Positions 18,217-27,115 of a stretch of 51,865 bases of DNA are shown here, piece by piece. The stretch is from Flammeovirgaceae bacterium (GTDB lineage: Bacteria; Bacteroidota; Bacteroidia; Cytophagales; Cyclobacteriaceae): the NCBI GenBank assembly GCA_016709845.1, contig JADJMA010000033.1, positions 1-51,865 on the forward strand, given 5' to 3'. A program made the position numbers and the translations under genes. Position 1 is the stretch's first letter. The number at the start of each line of letters is the position of its first letter. A model generated the notes under the pieces. It did no database searches. It was given only the letters and a program-made list of their open reading frames with translations, and had not been told where the DNA came from.

Positions 18217-20159
18217 CTAAGGGTGAACAGGAACGTTTGCTACTTCAGCCTCAAATTTGCTTTGCTTCATTTTTTGTTTTATTATTTTGTCTTCGAGGGT
18301 TTCACGCTTAACCGGAGGCCGTCCAGTCTTGCCGCTTACTAAATCCTCATCCTGTTGGCGTGCATCCTTTAGGTATTTCTGTGCCTCAAATAAAATTCGC
18401 CTATGTTTTTTCATGACTTCAACTTTGTTGTTGCGCATCATGACCATGCGTGGCTCGATTTTGCCGATGTACTTAGGTGGCGCGCTCAAAGATGTGGATC
18501 AAAGAAAGATCCAAAGGGTCATAACACATCCGGACATCGGATTTTTATACGACCATAGTGTCTCAGGTTCCGTCACTTGGTAACAGTACTCTACGCCATC
18601 AATCTGCAGGTCAATGCGACCATCATCCTTAATGCGTTTCTTTGTCTTGGCTTTCCAGAACAAGAGCGGCACCATCCAGTCTTGAAGCGGGTGGGTTCTT
18701 TTCGATTTGTTCATGCGGAAGGTGTCAGCCGGTGAGATCTTTTTTTTACGGTCGTTAGTCATCACATTATATTCCTCGACCATCTTGCCAAACTCGGTTT
18801 TCATTTCAGAAACAGATAACATGGATTTTTTGTCTTTATAAATTTTTTTTCTAAGTTCTTGTTGGGTTGCCAGCAAAATTTTTGCTCTCACAGATTCTCC
18901 GAAAACCACGGCTTGTCAGCGTGCAACTTCTGAAAAACAGCGAAGCTTGACTCGATTTCTGCTTTCCCACGTGGGGATGTTTGGGTAAGCTTTGGTTGTG
19001 ATAACCCCTAGGTTATTTATCCTTCGTATGAAGCGCTTGAATATGTTGCGTTTATAAACAGAATCGCGATCTACAATGATTTCTTCGGGAAGAAAGCAGT
19101 GATCGACAAAAGCCATCTTGAATGCATCTTTTGCCTGACTTGCCAGCATCTTTTCTGACAACGCCCAACCAACAATCTTCTTTGAAAATACATCAAGGAC
19201 TACATACGCCCACAAACGGATTACAATCCCTAAGTGGTTGCGGCAGTACATTTGTAATTTATAGAAGTCCCCCTGATACTGTTCGCCAGCAGCTTCAGCA
19301 AGGAAACGCGTGATCTTCGGAAGGCCGTTCTGTCTGCTCTTAATTTTGCCATTAGCGTCATCTGCAGAGATTGTGTACCGTCTATCGCTCCTGAACAGAA
19401 TGCGCATGAAAGCCTTAATCGCCCCGGTCATTTTAACCTGGTATTCTCGCTTCTCCCCGCGGGCATCATGAATTAGAGTCGCAGGAATTCCATGTCGCCT
19501 GCAAAGAGAAATTTTGCGCCAGAAGTAAACTTTGCTAATTGTATTAAATACCGGTGTTGTTTGTGCATCAATTTCGTTACGGATGACTTTTTGGTAGCAA
19601 TCGTAAATAACCGCTGGTGGCCATTTTGCTTTATGAGAGTCTTCAATGCCATCAATCAACGCATGTGATTTCGCAAATAGGATCTGCTCGGCCTCAGTTG
19701 TAATTTTCTCTCTGTAGGATGTTAAGAATCGCGGCCATTTGTTATCATATAGGTCTTGAAAGGTTTCGCGTAAGTAAGTAATTTCTGCATTCCGATTGAT
19801 ATCTTCTTGCAGTGTAAACTCAGCCTTCAATAAATCATAGGCAGCCTTAGAATCAATAGGCATCTTAGCTTTCGATTTGACGTTGGTGGCAATGCCTCGT
19901 CATAGTCAAGCATGAGTACACCATTCTCTTTATAAGTCTTGTAATAGCGACTCTTGCCGTTTACGAATTTCGAAATTCCATTACGAATGGTTTTCTCAGA
20001 TAAACCGAACCGCTTAATCAAAAGCCCAGCGGATAGGAATAACACGATTCCATATCCAGATGCTTTTTTGATCGCGTAGTAAATCTGAGCTCGATATGCA
20101 CCGTAGGTAGGTTCGGGACTAACGGTGGGGGTAGGGAAATGTTTGCTATTTTTTTCCAT
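18217..20159 (-). CDS. tnsB: TnsB/TniA/MuA-like DDE transposase (frameshifted)
   Basis: About 645 codons. N-terminal HTH (LIKRFGLSEKTIRNGISKFV, about 19,980-20,040) is followed by a helical region. The integrase core then shows D in YQGDFYKLQMYC (about 19,260-19,280), LDVFSKKIVGWALSE, D in EEIIVDRDSVYKRNIF (about 19,050-19,085) and E in AEIESSFAVFQKLHADKPWF (about 18,905-18,963). The last segment is recovered only after correcting a one-base slip near 18,965. The C-terminal Mu-type beta domain (PADTFRMNKSKRTHPL, DLQIDGVEYCYQV) and a basic tail follow, the latter after another slip near 18,490. All three acidic residues are present. It heads the tnsBC operon after the 20174 gene. Confidence 0.85.
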
Positions 20160-20173
20160 TGTTGTTAAGTCTT

Positions 20174-20695
20174 TTAATTTAATTTATTGATTCCTATAGG
20201 TTGGTAGTCTTGGTACTGAGAATATTCTAATGCGCAACGAATCCAAAGTTCCAGCGGACCAGTCATACACTCTTTGAATTCTGCGCACAACCCATGCTCA
20301 ACAAGAAATTCATTAAAGGCACAATAGACTTCATGGTAATTAACCGTCTCTTTAGTAAATAATCTGTGGAGATCGCAAAGAAAAAAATGCCTTTTTTGCT
20401 CCCACATTTTGTGAATGAGACCTTCATTAGGTAAATGAAAAGGTAAAGGGAGTTGAAGCCCCGGCTGTCGCCAGCGGTTGTCAAAAAAACTTTTTTGGAT
20501 TTTAAATTTGATCGCTTCAATCTTCGAGACATAAGACGTTTGGTGCGCCCGGATGTTCGCGATGAAAGGATTCTGCCTGAGGTGAGTGAAGCTTTCTGGC
20601 TGATATGTATCAGCATTAAAAGAAAGAATGATTTTCTTTTCAGAACTAATCCTGGAGGAGTTCTGGAAATTAGGCGTTTTGTATAGTCGTTCCAT
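20174..20695 (-). CDS. hypothetical protein upstream of tnsB, 173 aa
   Basis: An intact 173-residue soluble protein (MERLYKTPNFQNSSRISSEK...), rich in Phe, His and Cys in its second half, with no motif I recognise. It sits 14 bp before tnsB and is the first gene of the transposition operon, opposite a divergent XRE regulator. Because no tnsA or tniQ is present, this is the obvious candidate for an extra transposition factor, but it lacks the Cys-rich zinc fingers expected of TniQ. Function unknown. Confidence 0.65.
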   Translation of the reverse strand: MERLYKTPNFQNSSRISSEKKIILSFNADTYQPESFTHLRQNPFIANIRAHQTSYVSKIEAIKFKIQKSFFDNRWRQPGLQLPLPFHLPNEGLIHKMWEQKRHFFLCDLHRLFTKETVNYHEVYCAFNEFLVEHGLCAEFKECMTGPLELWIRCALEYSQYQDYQPIGINKLN

Positions 20696-20721
20696 AATTA
20701 ATCAAATTTTTAAATAATGTA

Positions 20722-20796
20722 TCGCAGTGATCTGCGACTTGCTTCTGATACGAACCCATTGACGCACGTAGCGTAGGCGGTGGCTCAATCAGAAGC
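20722..20796 (-). promoter_or_regulatory. structured leader upstream of the transposition operon
   Basis: Two nested or tandem hairpins: TCGCAG/CTGCGA (around 20722-20737) and GCTTCTGAT (20741-20749) with ATCAGAAGC (20788-20796). The interval between the second pair of arms is GC-rich for this locus (gacgcacgtagcgtaggcgg). It lies just before the start of the 20174-20695 gene, so on the minus strand it would be an RNA leader. It could be an attenuator or a terminator. Confidence 0.4.
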
Positions 20797-20883
20797 CTTT
20801 TTCAAAATTTGATTTTTCGGAACTGGTACATAGATATAAATTATTTCAATTCGTAGGAAATATTTCAATCAAATTTTTATGGA

Positions 20884-20965
20884 TGCACACAAAATGCCCA
20901 TATATTGCACACAAATTAACACACATAGACTAAATTGCATTTTGTGTGCATTATATGTGCATTTT
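20884..20965. promoter_or_regulatory. inverted-repeat operator array TGCACACAAA
   Basis: TGCACACAAAATGC (20884-20897) is a perfect inverted copy of GCATTTTGTGTGCA (20937-20950). Further partial copies are TGCACACAAA at 20906-20915 and TGTGCATTTT at 20956-20965. The four sites, two in each orientation, lie between the divergent transposition operon and the XRE regulator, and so are the likely binding sites of that regulator. Confidence 0.65.
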
Positions 20966-21017
20966 AATTACATAGCAATTTCACTTTAATTTAATTTATC
21001 AATGCAAAACCCATAAA

Positions 21018-21396
21018 ATGAATGAAGCTAGAAAGTCAAAAGGTCGTTTAATAACCGAACTAGTCGAGCTATCGGACTTGACACGAAAAAGCTATTGGTA
21101 TAGAAATTGGAGTTTCGCGGAACTCGATAACTGCCTATGAAAGTGGGCGAATAAATGTGCCTTTAAACAATGAAAAACTAATTAAATTATTTAAGAAGTT
21201 TAAAGTCAATTTTTTAAAAGCTACAAGCACCCCAACAGGTAAAATTGAGCTAAGAAATGAAGGAATAATTAAGTTGTTTGATCGCCTAGATCCAATTAGA
21301 CAGCAAGATGCCGTGAATTATTTGGTGACGCTTAATCAATCGGTTACTGAATCGATTAAGGACTCAATCATCAATATTTTGAAAGAAAGTAAGTAG
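21018..21396 (+). CDS. XRE-family transcriptional regulator (one frameshift)
   Basis: About 125 codons from the ATG at 21018. One extra A in the CGAAAAAGC run near 21086 splits the HTH. Removing it gives SDLTRKAIGIEIGVSRNSIT then AYESGRINVPLNNEKL, a standard Cro/C1 helix-turn-helix with the typical Y-E-S-G. A C-terminal helical part (DRLDPIRQQDAVNYLVTL) may mediate dimerisation. It is transcribed away from the transposition operon and separated from it by the TGCACACAAA array, so autoregulation and repression of transposition are likely. Confidence 0.78.
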
Positions 21397-21663
21397 CCCT
21401 AATACTTTCGATTGCCAAGACTACCATGTTATTTAAAAAAAGCTAAATGATTTTAATATGGATTCAATACCTACTTGATAACCAACTATTACCCTATTTA
21501 CAGTATGAATAGAAAAGGCTTTTGAAGAATGTAAGTAAGAATATAGAAGAAAGTAAAAGAATTTCAGCTCAATGAATTGTTAAGTCCGCAATATAAAGGA
21601 TGTGGATTGTACTTCAGTTAAATTATTCAACGCGACACCTAGAAAGAAGAAGGATACTGATAC

Positions 21664-22248
21664 TTAATTTTCTTTATTATAAGTTTCAATAGCTTTAATA
21701 AACTTCTTCTTTTCGATCAGCTCAATGCAGTACTTATGCTCACCAACCATATCTAACAGATTATTTTTGCTCAATGGTAAGATCGGGCCATCACCAGTTT
21801 GTATGGCTATAACATGATCCTCGTTTTGATCGGCTAGTCTTGAGTAGCCATTTATCTTTCCGCTAGTGCATTGAAAAAGCCAACATGAGTCTGTTGCCAT
21901 TCCACCAAATTTACGACCATCCGGAAGTATGCGAAACAATTCTATAGTCTCGTTTGGTTTAATAATTCGTTTCTCATTTTTGTTCTTGATAGCAACAATG
22001 TTGGTTGAGTCTTTAAATTCAATTCGGGTTCGGGCATTCACCATTGTACTGTCTTTTAAAACAATTGTAAAGTCATACTTAATGCTTACAGGACCAACTG
22101 AACCAGTAGGCATATAATGATACGTGTATGTAGTATGGTTCACATTCCCATTGGGCGTTTTAATAACCGTTGTTTGTGGAATCATGAATTGCGCCTTTAG
22201 AAAAAAGACATTCATTAACATGAATATAGAAAAAATTACAACTCTCAT
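21664..22248 (-). CDS. secreted protein of unknown function
   Basis: 194 residues, intact, with a clear signal peptide (MRVVIFSIFMLMNVFFLKAQ, cleavage after KAQ). The mature part is beta-rich (TTVIKTPNGNVNHTTYTYHY, SIKYDFTIVLKDSTMVNART) and is followed by a C-terminal helix. No known domain was recognised. It starts 2 bp after the stop of the 22251 gene, so both belong to one operon that probably makes surface or periplasmic proteins. Confidence 0.72.
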   Translation of the reverse strand: MRVVIFSIFMLMNVFFLKAQFMIPQTTVIKTPNGNVNHTTYTYHYMPTGSVGPVSIKYDFTIVLKDSTMVNARTRIEFKDSTNIVAIKNKNEKRIIKPNETIELFRILPDGRKFGGMATDSCWLFQCTSGKINGYSRLADQNEDHVIAIQTGDGPILPLSKNNLLDMVGEHKYCIELIEKKKFIKAIETYNKEN

Positions 22249-22250
22249 AT

Positions 22251-23889
22251 CTATTTAGTTAGTCCTTTAATAAATTGCCTGCGCTGATCCTTCTTCAGAG
22301 ATAAATCTATTCCAACTCTCAGTACCACACGACTGGCATAGGGATTAAAATCCTGACCCTTTGCATTATATAACATCAAAGTATTTCCATTGAGCAATCG
22401 CGAGATTTTAAATTCTTTACCAATACCAACCAGGGCAACATAGGTCCATTGATTATAAGTATGGTCAAACCCTAAGGCTGGTAATTCTTGGTTGACCCGC
22501 TCCCCTTCTAACCTGAAATAGAACGATTTGTAGAAACGAAAATTCGTTAATACTTTATATCCCCATACATCATGCCCCGCCACCCAGGAAGGCTTCTTAT
22601 CAAAATTGACATTAAAGATTCCTCCAACTCCAAAATCCCACTTACCAGTTATTCGATAATACACCTGTGGAGAAAGATATAGAGTTGAGTACTGATCTTT
22701 TTCGAATTGAAATGTTACTCCGGAAATAAGCGTTCCCTAAAAAGGTTTATCCCTCATCGTGTTCGGCTTGTGTTTAGGCAGGTCGTTGATACTTTCAAAT
22801 TCACCATATTTGCGTTTGGCCTTTCCTAATTTAGATTGAGCATCGGTAAGCTTTTCTGATTGGTCGAGCACTTGATCCGTAGCAACCTCACTCCCTTTGA
22901 AGCGCTTCAGCTTTTAGTCTTTCAGGATCGCGGTACTGTTCTGCTTTATCAAGGTATTCTTGCTGCAAAGATTTAATCTTTTCCAGTTCCTGCTCGTGTT
23001 GTTTTATCGTTTGAATTTCCTCACGTTGCATCAGCTGCTGCTCAGCAAGTCCTTTTAGTTTATCAGAGTTTTCAAGACCACCAGCACGAATGCTATCAAG
23101 TTCGGCTTGATAACTTTTTAGTTCGCTGCCTATTCCTTTTACTTTACTAAGGCTTGCCTTAAAATCTTTTAACACTTCCATAGAGGGCATGCCAGGTACA
23201 TTTAACGAAGGCACTTCCAAATTCATTTTTTGTAAATCATCGAGTTTGAAGTCGCCCATTTTTAAATCTGGCCAAATATTTTTTAAATTGAAATCCTTTG
23301 TAAACTCTGGATATTGGTTAGAAACTGCAGGAACATTAAAATCCATCTTCTCAATAAGCTGGCCATGGTACTCGGCCATGCCCGGATTTTCAAGTCCCCA
23401 TTTTGAAATAGCTGTTGTGCTTTTTTCGGTATAGACTCGTTGAATGCTATCAACGGTAGCTTGAATTTGAGTAGCTGTTTTATCAATTCTTGTTGTTGCC
23501 TGGTTAGCCTGGTTTTGCATTACCGATTTCAGCGAATCAATCCTGCTTAAATAAGGATCAAATAAAAAGAGCCTATCGCTGATAGTGAGTGCCTCCATTT
23601 TTAATCGAAGCGAATCCATGCGCTTTACAAACTTGAGGGTGTCCAATGTTTGCGGAAAACTTGTAATTTTAGTAGCCACTTGATTCAGTGAATCTTGTAC
23701 CGAGCTTACTTTAGAGATCGCTGAATCCGTTTTGCTTTTAATCTTACCCACTTCATCGGTAGTTACTTTTCTTAAGCTATCCATTTTTTGGATGGCTAAA
23801 GAATCCTTTCCTAGCTGACCTTGTGCTACTAGTGAACCAGACAAAAGCATGAAAATGAAAGTACCCAGGGCTACTTTAATTAGAGCCAA
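22251..23889 (-). CDS. coiled-coil protein with C-terminal beta-barrel-like domain (frameshifted)
   Basis: About 545 codons. After a hydrophobic signal segment (IKVALGTFIFMLLSGSLVAQ) comes a long coiled coil (residues ~30-330) rich in Lys, Asp, Ser and Gln. Then, after slips near 22890, 22830 and 22740, a C-terminal part with alternating strands (ISGVTFQFEKDQYSTLYLSP, YYRITGKWDFGVGGIFNVNF, VVLRVGIDLSLKK) looks like an outer-membrane barrel or beta sandwich. An upstream ATG at 24060 would overlap the divergent gene; I prefer the TTG at 23889 directly before the signal peptide, but the start is uncertain. Confidence 0.65.
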
Positions 23890-23923
23890 AGAGGTGCTAT
23901 TTTTATAGAAATGTGAGGGCTTA

Positions 23924-25040
23924 ATGGCGCTGAATATTATAGTGAAAAGTACAAAATTTTGTCTTCTGTTCAGCGCGTTTTGTTGCTCAATTTCTGGCTT
24001 TTCGCAAACAATTTTGGACCCCTGTTTTCTCTCGCCACCACTGGGCATGTTTGAGTCCACACCCGAGATTGTTGACCTGCGGTATGCCGCTGCATCCCAA
24101 ATTACGAAGCCGCTGATATGTTAGAGTGGGACGGCACCCAATGGGTAGGCCGAATCAGTTATTCTGGAGTGGACCTTGCTCCGCCTCCAGGCTGTAACCA
24201 ACGTGCTATTTGGATTGGCCATAGCAATGGTTGGACTGCTGGTGGCGAAGGTTTCGGGTTAAAACTTGACAGGCCTTTTGTGCCCGGCCATGAATATTCG
24301 TTTACGTTTACCTATGCTCATACAGGTGCCGGGCCAAACGAACCCTTTTCGCCCAGGCTTTATACCAACAATAAATCTGAATTTGCCGACACCATACGGG
24401 TTGGCAGGTTGCCTGCTTCCATGGATTGGGCTACAAACACAATTAAATTTGTTGCCAATCAAAATCAAAGCACGCATGACTACCTGATCGTTCATGCCTA
24501 TGAAGTCTCCGGCATTGTGCTGGCTAACTGCACGCTGTCTGAAAATCTCAAAGCACCTTTTCTTAGAAGCGACACAACATTATGTATCGGGGAAGAGATA
24601 ATCTTACAAGCTCCAGCCAACCGGTTTTATACGTATATCAATGGAGTACAGGCGAAACAACACCGGCTATAACTGTAACACAATCTGGTATTTACTCGGT
24701 TGAAGTTGCCTTGCCTGTTTGTAGTTCAACGTTTGACGAAGTTGAAGTTAGTTTCATCGATTGTAGTGTGTACATGGAAATGCCGAATGTATTTACTCCC
24801 AACGATGATAGTTATAACAGCTTGTTCAAACCTATAAAATTTAATTACCTTCAGTCTGGCTCGATAAAAATTATTAACCGCTGGGGTAAGGAGGTATTTG
24901 CGGGTGATTTATTTGTTGGTTGGAACGGTTTAACAAACGGTGATGAGGCCAGCACTGGAGTATACTACTGGGAGTGCAACTACATTGACAAGGATGGTGG
25001 AGTGCATACCCAAAAAGGTTTTTTGCAATTGTTGAGGTAA
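23924..25040 (+). CDS. T9SS type B sorting-domain (CHU_C) surface protein (two frameshifts)
   Basis: About 372 codons. Signal peptide MALNIIVKSTKFCLLFSAFC...GFSQ. A carbohydrate-binding-like beta region follows (AIWIGHSNGWTAGGEGFGLK, HEYSFTFTYAHTGAG), then an Ig/PKD-like segment (YQWSTGETTPAITVTQSGIY). The C-terminus is the gliding-motility/CHU_C domain: MPNVFTPNDDSYNSLFKP, IKIINRWGKEVFAG and TGVYYWECNYIDKDGGVHTQ, ending GFLQLLR. This sorting signal directs export by the type IX secretion system. Frames break near 24,115 and 24,640. The gene diverges from the coiled-coil gene with only 34 bp between starts. Confidence 0.83.
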
Positions 25041-25058
25041 GCAATTTAGCTATCAAGA

Positions 25059-25382
25059 TTAACTGGAACTATTATACTTGCATTTTTCAGGATTGTAGCG
25101 AGCATCAAAAATTGTTGCAATGTGCACGGTCTGGGTTTCCGTTTGATAGCTATATATAATTTTGTAATTAGCTTCTACCAGATAACGGTACTCTTTACCA
25201 GCGGATTTAATTATTTCTTGCTTAACACCCGATTCGGGAAAAGATTCTAACTGCTTTGCTCTACCCAAAATGGTTTCAATTATACGTTGAGCAGCAGGTT
25301 GCGAATTCTGAGCTAAAAAATCATAGATCGTTTCCATATCTTGAAGTGCGGTATCCGACCAGATCACTTGAGCTTTCTTCAC
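25059..25382 (-). CDS. RelE/ParE-superfamily toxin
   Basis: 107 residues, intact. AQVIWSDTALQDMETIYDFL, LESFPESGVKQEI, EYRYLVEANYKIIYSY and IFDARYNPEKC are the typical strands and helices of ParE/RelE toxins, including the conserved R/Y-L-V-x-x-x-Y-x-I-I-Y core. It overlaps the antitoxin by 4 bp (ATGA), the usual arrangement. ParE members poison gyrase and RelE members cut mRNA; the sequence does not tell which. The pair may stabilise the element. Confidence 0.9.
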   Translation of the reverse strand: MKKAQVIWSDTALQDMETIYDFLAQNSQPAAQRIIETILGRAKQLESFPESGVKQEIIKSAGKEYRYLVEANYKIIYSYQTETQTVHIATIFDARYNPEKCKYNSSS

Positions 25383-25630
25383 TGTTTAAACCTGGCGTTA
25401 AAGTAGTTCTCTACTTCATCTTGCGAGTATACTTTTCCCTCACTTATATCATTTTCAGATTGGTTTAATTTGGCTTGTAGTGCTTCCCTGGTCTTGGGCA
25501 TTCGCTGTTCATACAACTCTTGTATCGAACTTTTTCTCAACGTTTCTATTCGCATAATAAGTTTTTCGTCTTGTAACCGTGCTAGCCATTCAATCAGTTC
25601 CACCTTCTTTACTGCAATGTCCATAGTCAC
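25379..25630 (-). CDS. antitoxin of the RelE/ParE-type pair
   Basis: 83 residues, intact: an N-terminal helical part (VELIEWLARLQDEKLIMRIE) and a charged C-terminus (ENDISEGKVYSQDEVENYF, ending NARFKQ). Many Bacteroidota antitoxins of this group have the same arrangement, with a D-I-x-x-G-K/R-x-x-x-x-E-V stretch that wraps the toxin. It precedes and overlaps the toxin gene by 4 bp. Confidence 0.85.
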   Translation of the reverse strand: MTMDIAVKKVELIEWLARLQDEKLIMRIETLRKSSIQELYEQRMPKTREALQAKLNQSENDISEGKVYSQDEVENYFNARFKQ

Positions 25631-25696
25631 ATAGTTTGAATTTAAAGTTAATTCTTTTTTTGTTCAAAAAACCGTAAACTTTTTTAGGACGAGACA

Positions 25697-25870
25697 CGCA
25701 GAGTTCTCGAGACGAGTAACTCTGCGAAGAAGAAAATCGAATCATAATTTTTAGATCATTATGGTTGTTGGCCAAACAACATACTCACGCACAACATCAA
25801 CAAAGACAAAGTTACAACCTTTGCATTTGCGCAGAGTTCCCAGAAGAGTAACTCCTCGGAGAAGAAAGTT
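25697..25870. repeat. two copies of a palindromic repeat, about 38 bp, 133 bp apart
   Basis: Copy A (25697-25735) contains GCAGAGTT...AACTCTGC as perfect 8-bp arms with an inner CTCG/CGAG pair. Copy B (25830-25868) has the same layout with differences (GAGTTcccagaagagtAACTC). Both continue with GAAGAAA on the same strand, so they are direct repeats of a hairpin. They lie between the toxin-antitoxin pair and the RHS immunity gene and resemble Bacteroidota REP-like elements. Confidence 0.75.
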
Positions 25871-25918
25871 TTAGTTTCAGGCCGTTTACCTTAATACTAC
25901 CTTCTTGTATAAAAAAAA

Positions 25919-26620
25919 TTAATGAATCCGAATTGACTTTTCTTTATCTTGAATTTTCTTTTTATAACATACAATCTGTACGATAAAATCATAATCACCA
26001 GTTGTTTCTGGTACAAACTTTAATGTATAATCGTTCCTATCTGAATAATTTATTGCTAAAGTGTCTTTGAATAGAGTTTTACTAGGATCTAGATAGTATT
26101 TTCCAAGAATCAGCGATCCTTTTTTAAACTGTTCATCAATAACATTAGCGACTGATGCTCTTATTTTTACTGTATCTCCTAAATTAATCACTTCTTTACT
26201 AATTTTTACAATAGCTTTCATGTTTAATATGTTTCCGTTATAATCAAACGATTTTGAATTATAAACAAAACCATCTATACTTATAGTACCCATATCTTTA
26301 AGATTTCCATTTTCATAATAAACTCTAAATTCGTCAACAAGCTTACCATTTGAATAGTAGTATTCTCCAGAGACCTTCCCGTTTTCATAATAGCTAATAG
26401 TTTTTCCATTTCTTATATCATTTCGCCACTCGCTCATTTCAACCAAAATTCCCGCCTTGTTATAAGCCTTAAATTTACCATTGATCTTTCCGTTTTCGAC
26501 TTCATAAACGCTTTTGTATTCCTTCCCATCAATTTCATATATATTATGTTTTAACTCTTTTTGCTTACATGAGAAAAAGCTCACCATTACTATAAAACTA
26601 TATGCACTATACTTTTTCAT
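25919..26620 (-). CDS. lipoprotein with MORN-like repeats, candidate RHS immunity protein
   Basis: 233 residues, intact. Lipoprotein signal MKKYSAYSFIVMVSFFSCKQ with lipidated Cys at 18. Residues ~35-115 contain four to five short repeats of the kind GKISYYENGKVSGEYYYSNG, characteristic of MORN/YwqK-type toxin-antitoxin repeat proteins. The C-terminal domain is beta-rich. The start overlaps the RHS stop by 4 bp (ATGA), the standard toxin-immunity arrangement. A membrane-anchored immunity protein would fit a toxin acting in the periplasm or at the envelope. Function is inferred from position. Confidence 0.72.
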   Translation of the reverse strand: MKKYSAYSFIVMVSFFSCKQKELKHNIYEIDGKEYKSVYEVENGKINGKFKAYNKAGILVEMSEWRNDIRNGKTISYYENGKVSGEYYYSNGKLVDEFRVYYENGNLKDMGTISIDGFVYNSKSFDYNGNILNMKAIVKISKEVINLGDTVKIRASVANVIDEQFKKGSLILGKYYLDPSKTLFKDTLAINYSDRNDYTLKFVPETTGDYDFIVQIVCYKKKIQDKEKSIRIH

Positions 26621-27115
26621 TTATTTTGTCTTTGAATTAATGGCGGTGGAGTAAAAACGTACTTAAAAGTTCCCGTATCCAATTTACCCTTTTCCCAGAT
26701 TACTTCTTTTGCACTAACAAGGTTGGGTCCATTTATTAAAAACATTCCCGTATCTGAATCATTAGGATTTACAATCCAACTAATATGAACTGGACCTTTG
26801 GATTCAATTAGCCTATGGACCGAGTCACTTGCCAGTCTACCAGCTTCTAACATTTGTCCTAGATCTTGACCATCAGTTTTTGCAGACGTTTTAAAAATTC
26901 AAGAATAGACATCATAACATCAATAGGAATCATTTCAGTTCCAATAGCCCTATCATTAAAAAAGTCTCTGCCTAACCACTTGGTGAAGTAAAGACATACC
27001 CATATCTAATACTTCCTCTGCCTTGATATCCATAGTTATTCTTATAAATGTTTGTAACTGCATCCTGAGGATGTGGTACAAATTAAAATTATTATTAAAT
27101 TCTTTCGGAGCCGAA
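26617..27115 (-). other. variable C-terminal domain of the RHS protein (unrecognised toxin candidate)
   Basis: Beyond the RHS core, the segment LDPVTVSAPKEFNN resembles the V-V-V-T-A linker common before toxin tips in Bacteroidota. After correcting slips near 27,070, 26,965 and 26,895 it reads YGYQGRGSIRYGYVFTSPSG, then DFFNDRAIGTEMIPIDVMMS, LGQMLEAGRLASDSVHRLIE and GPVHISWIVNPNDSDTGMF, ending PPPLIQRQNK. I recognise no nuclease, deaminase or other known toxin signature in these ~165 residues. Confidence 0.5.

Noticed and set aside
25697..25870. Repeats considered as a CRISPR array
   Set aside because: Only two diverged copies, each a hairpin, with a single 95-bp spacer and no cas genes.
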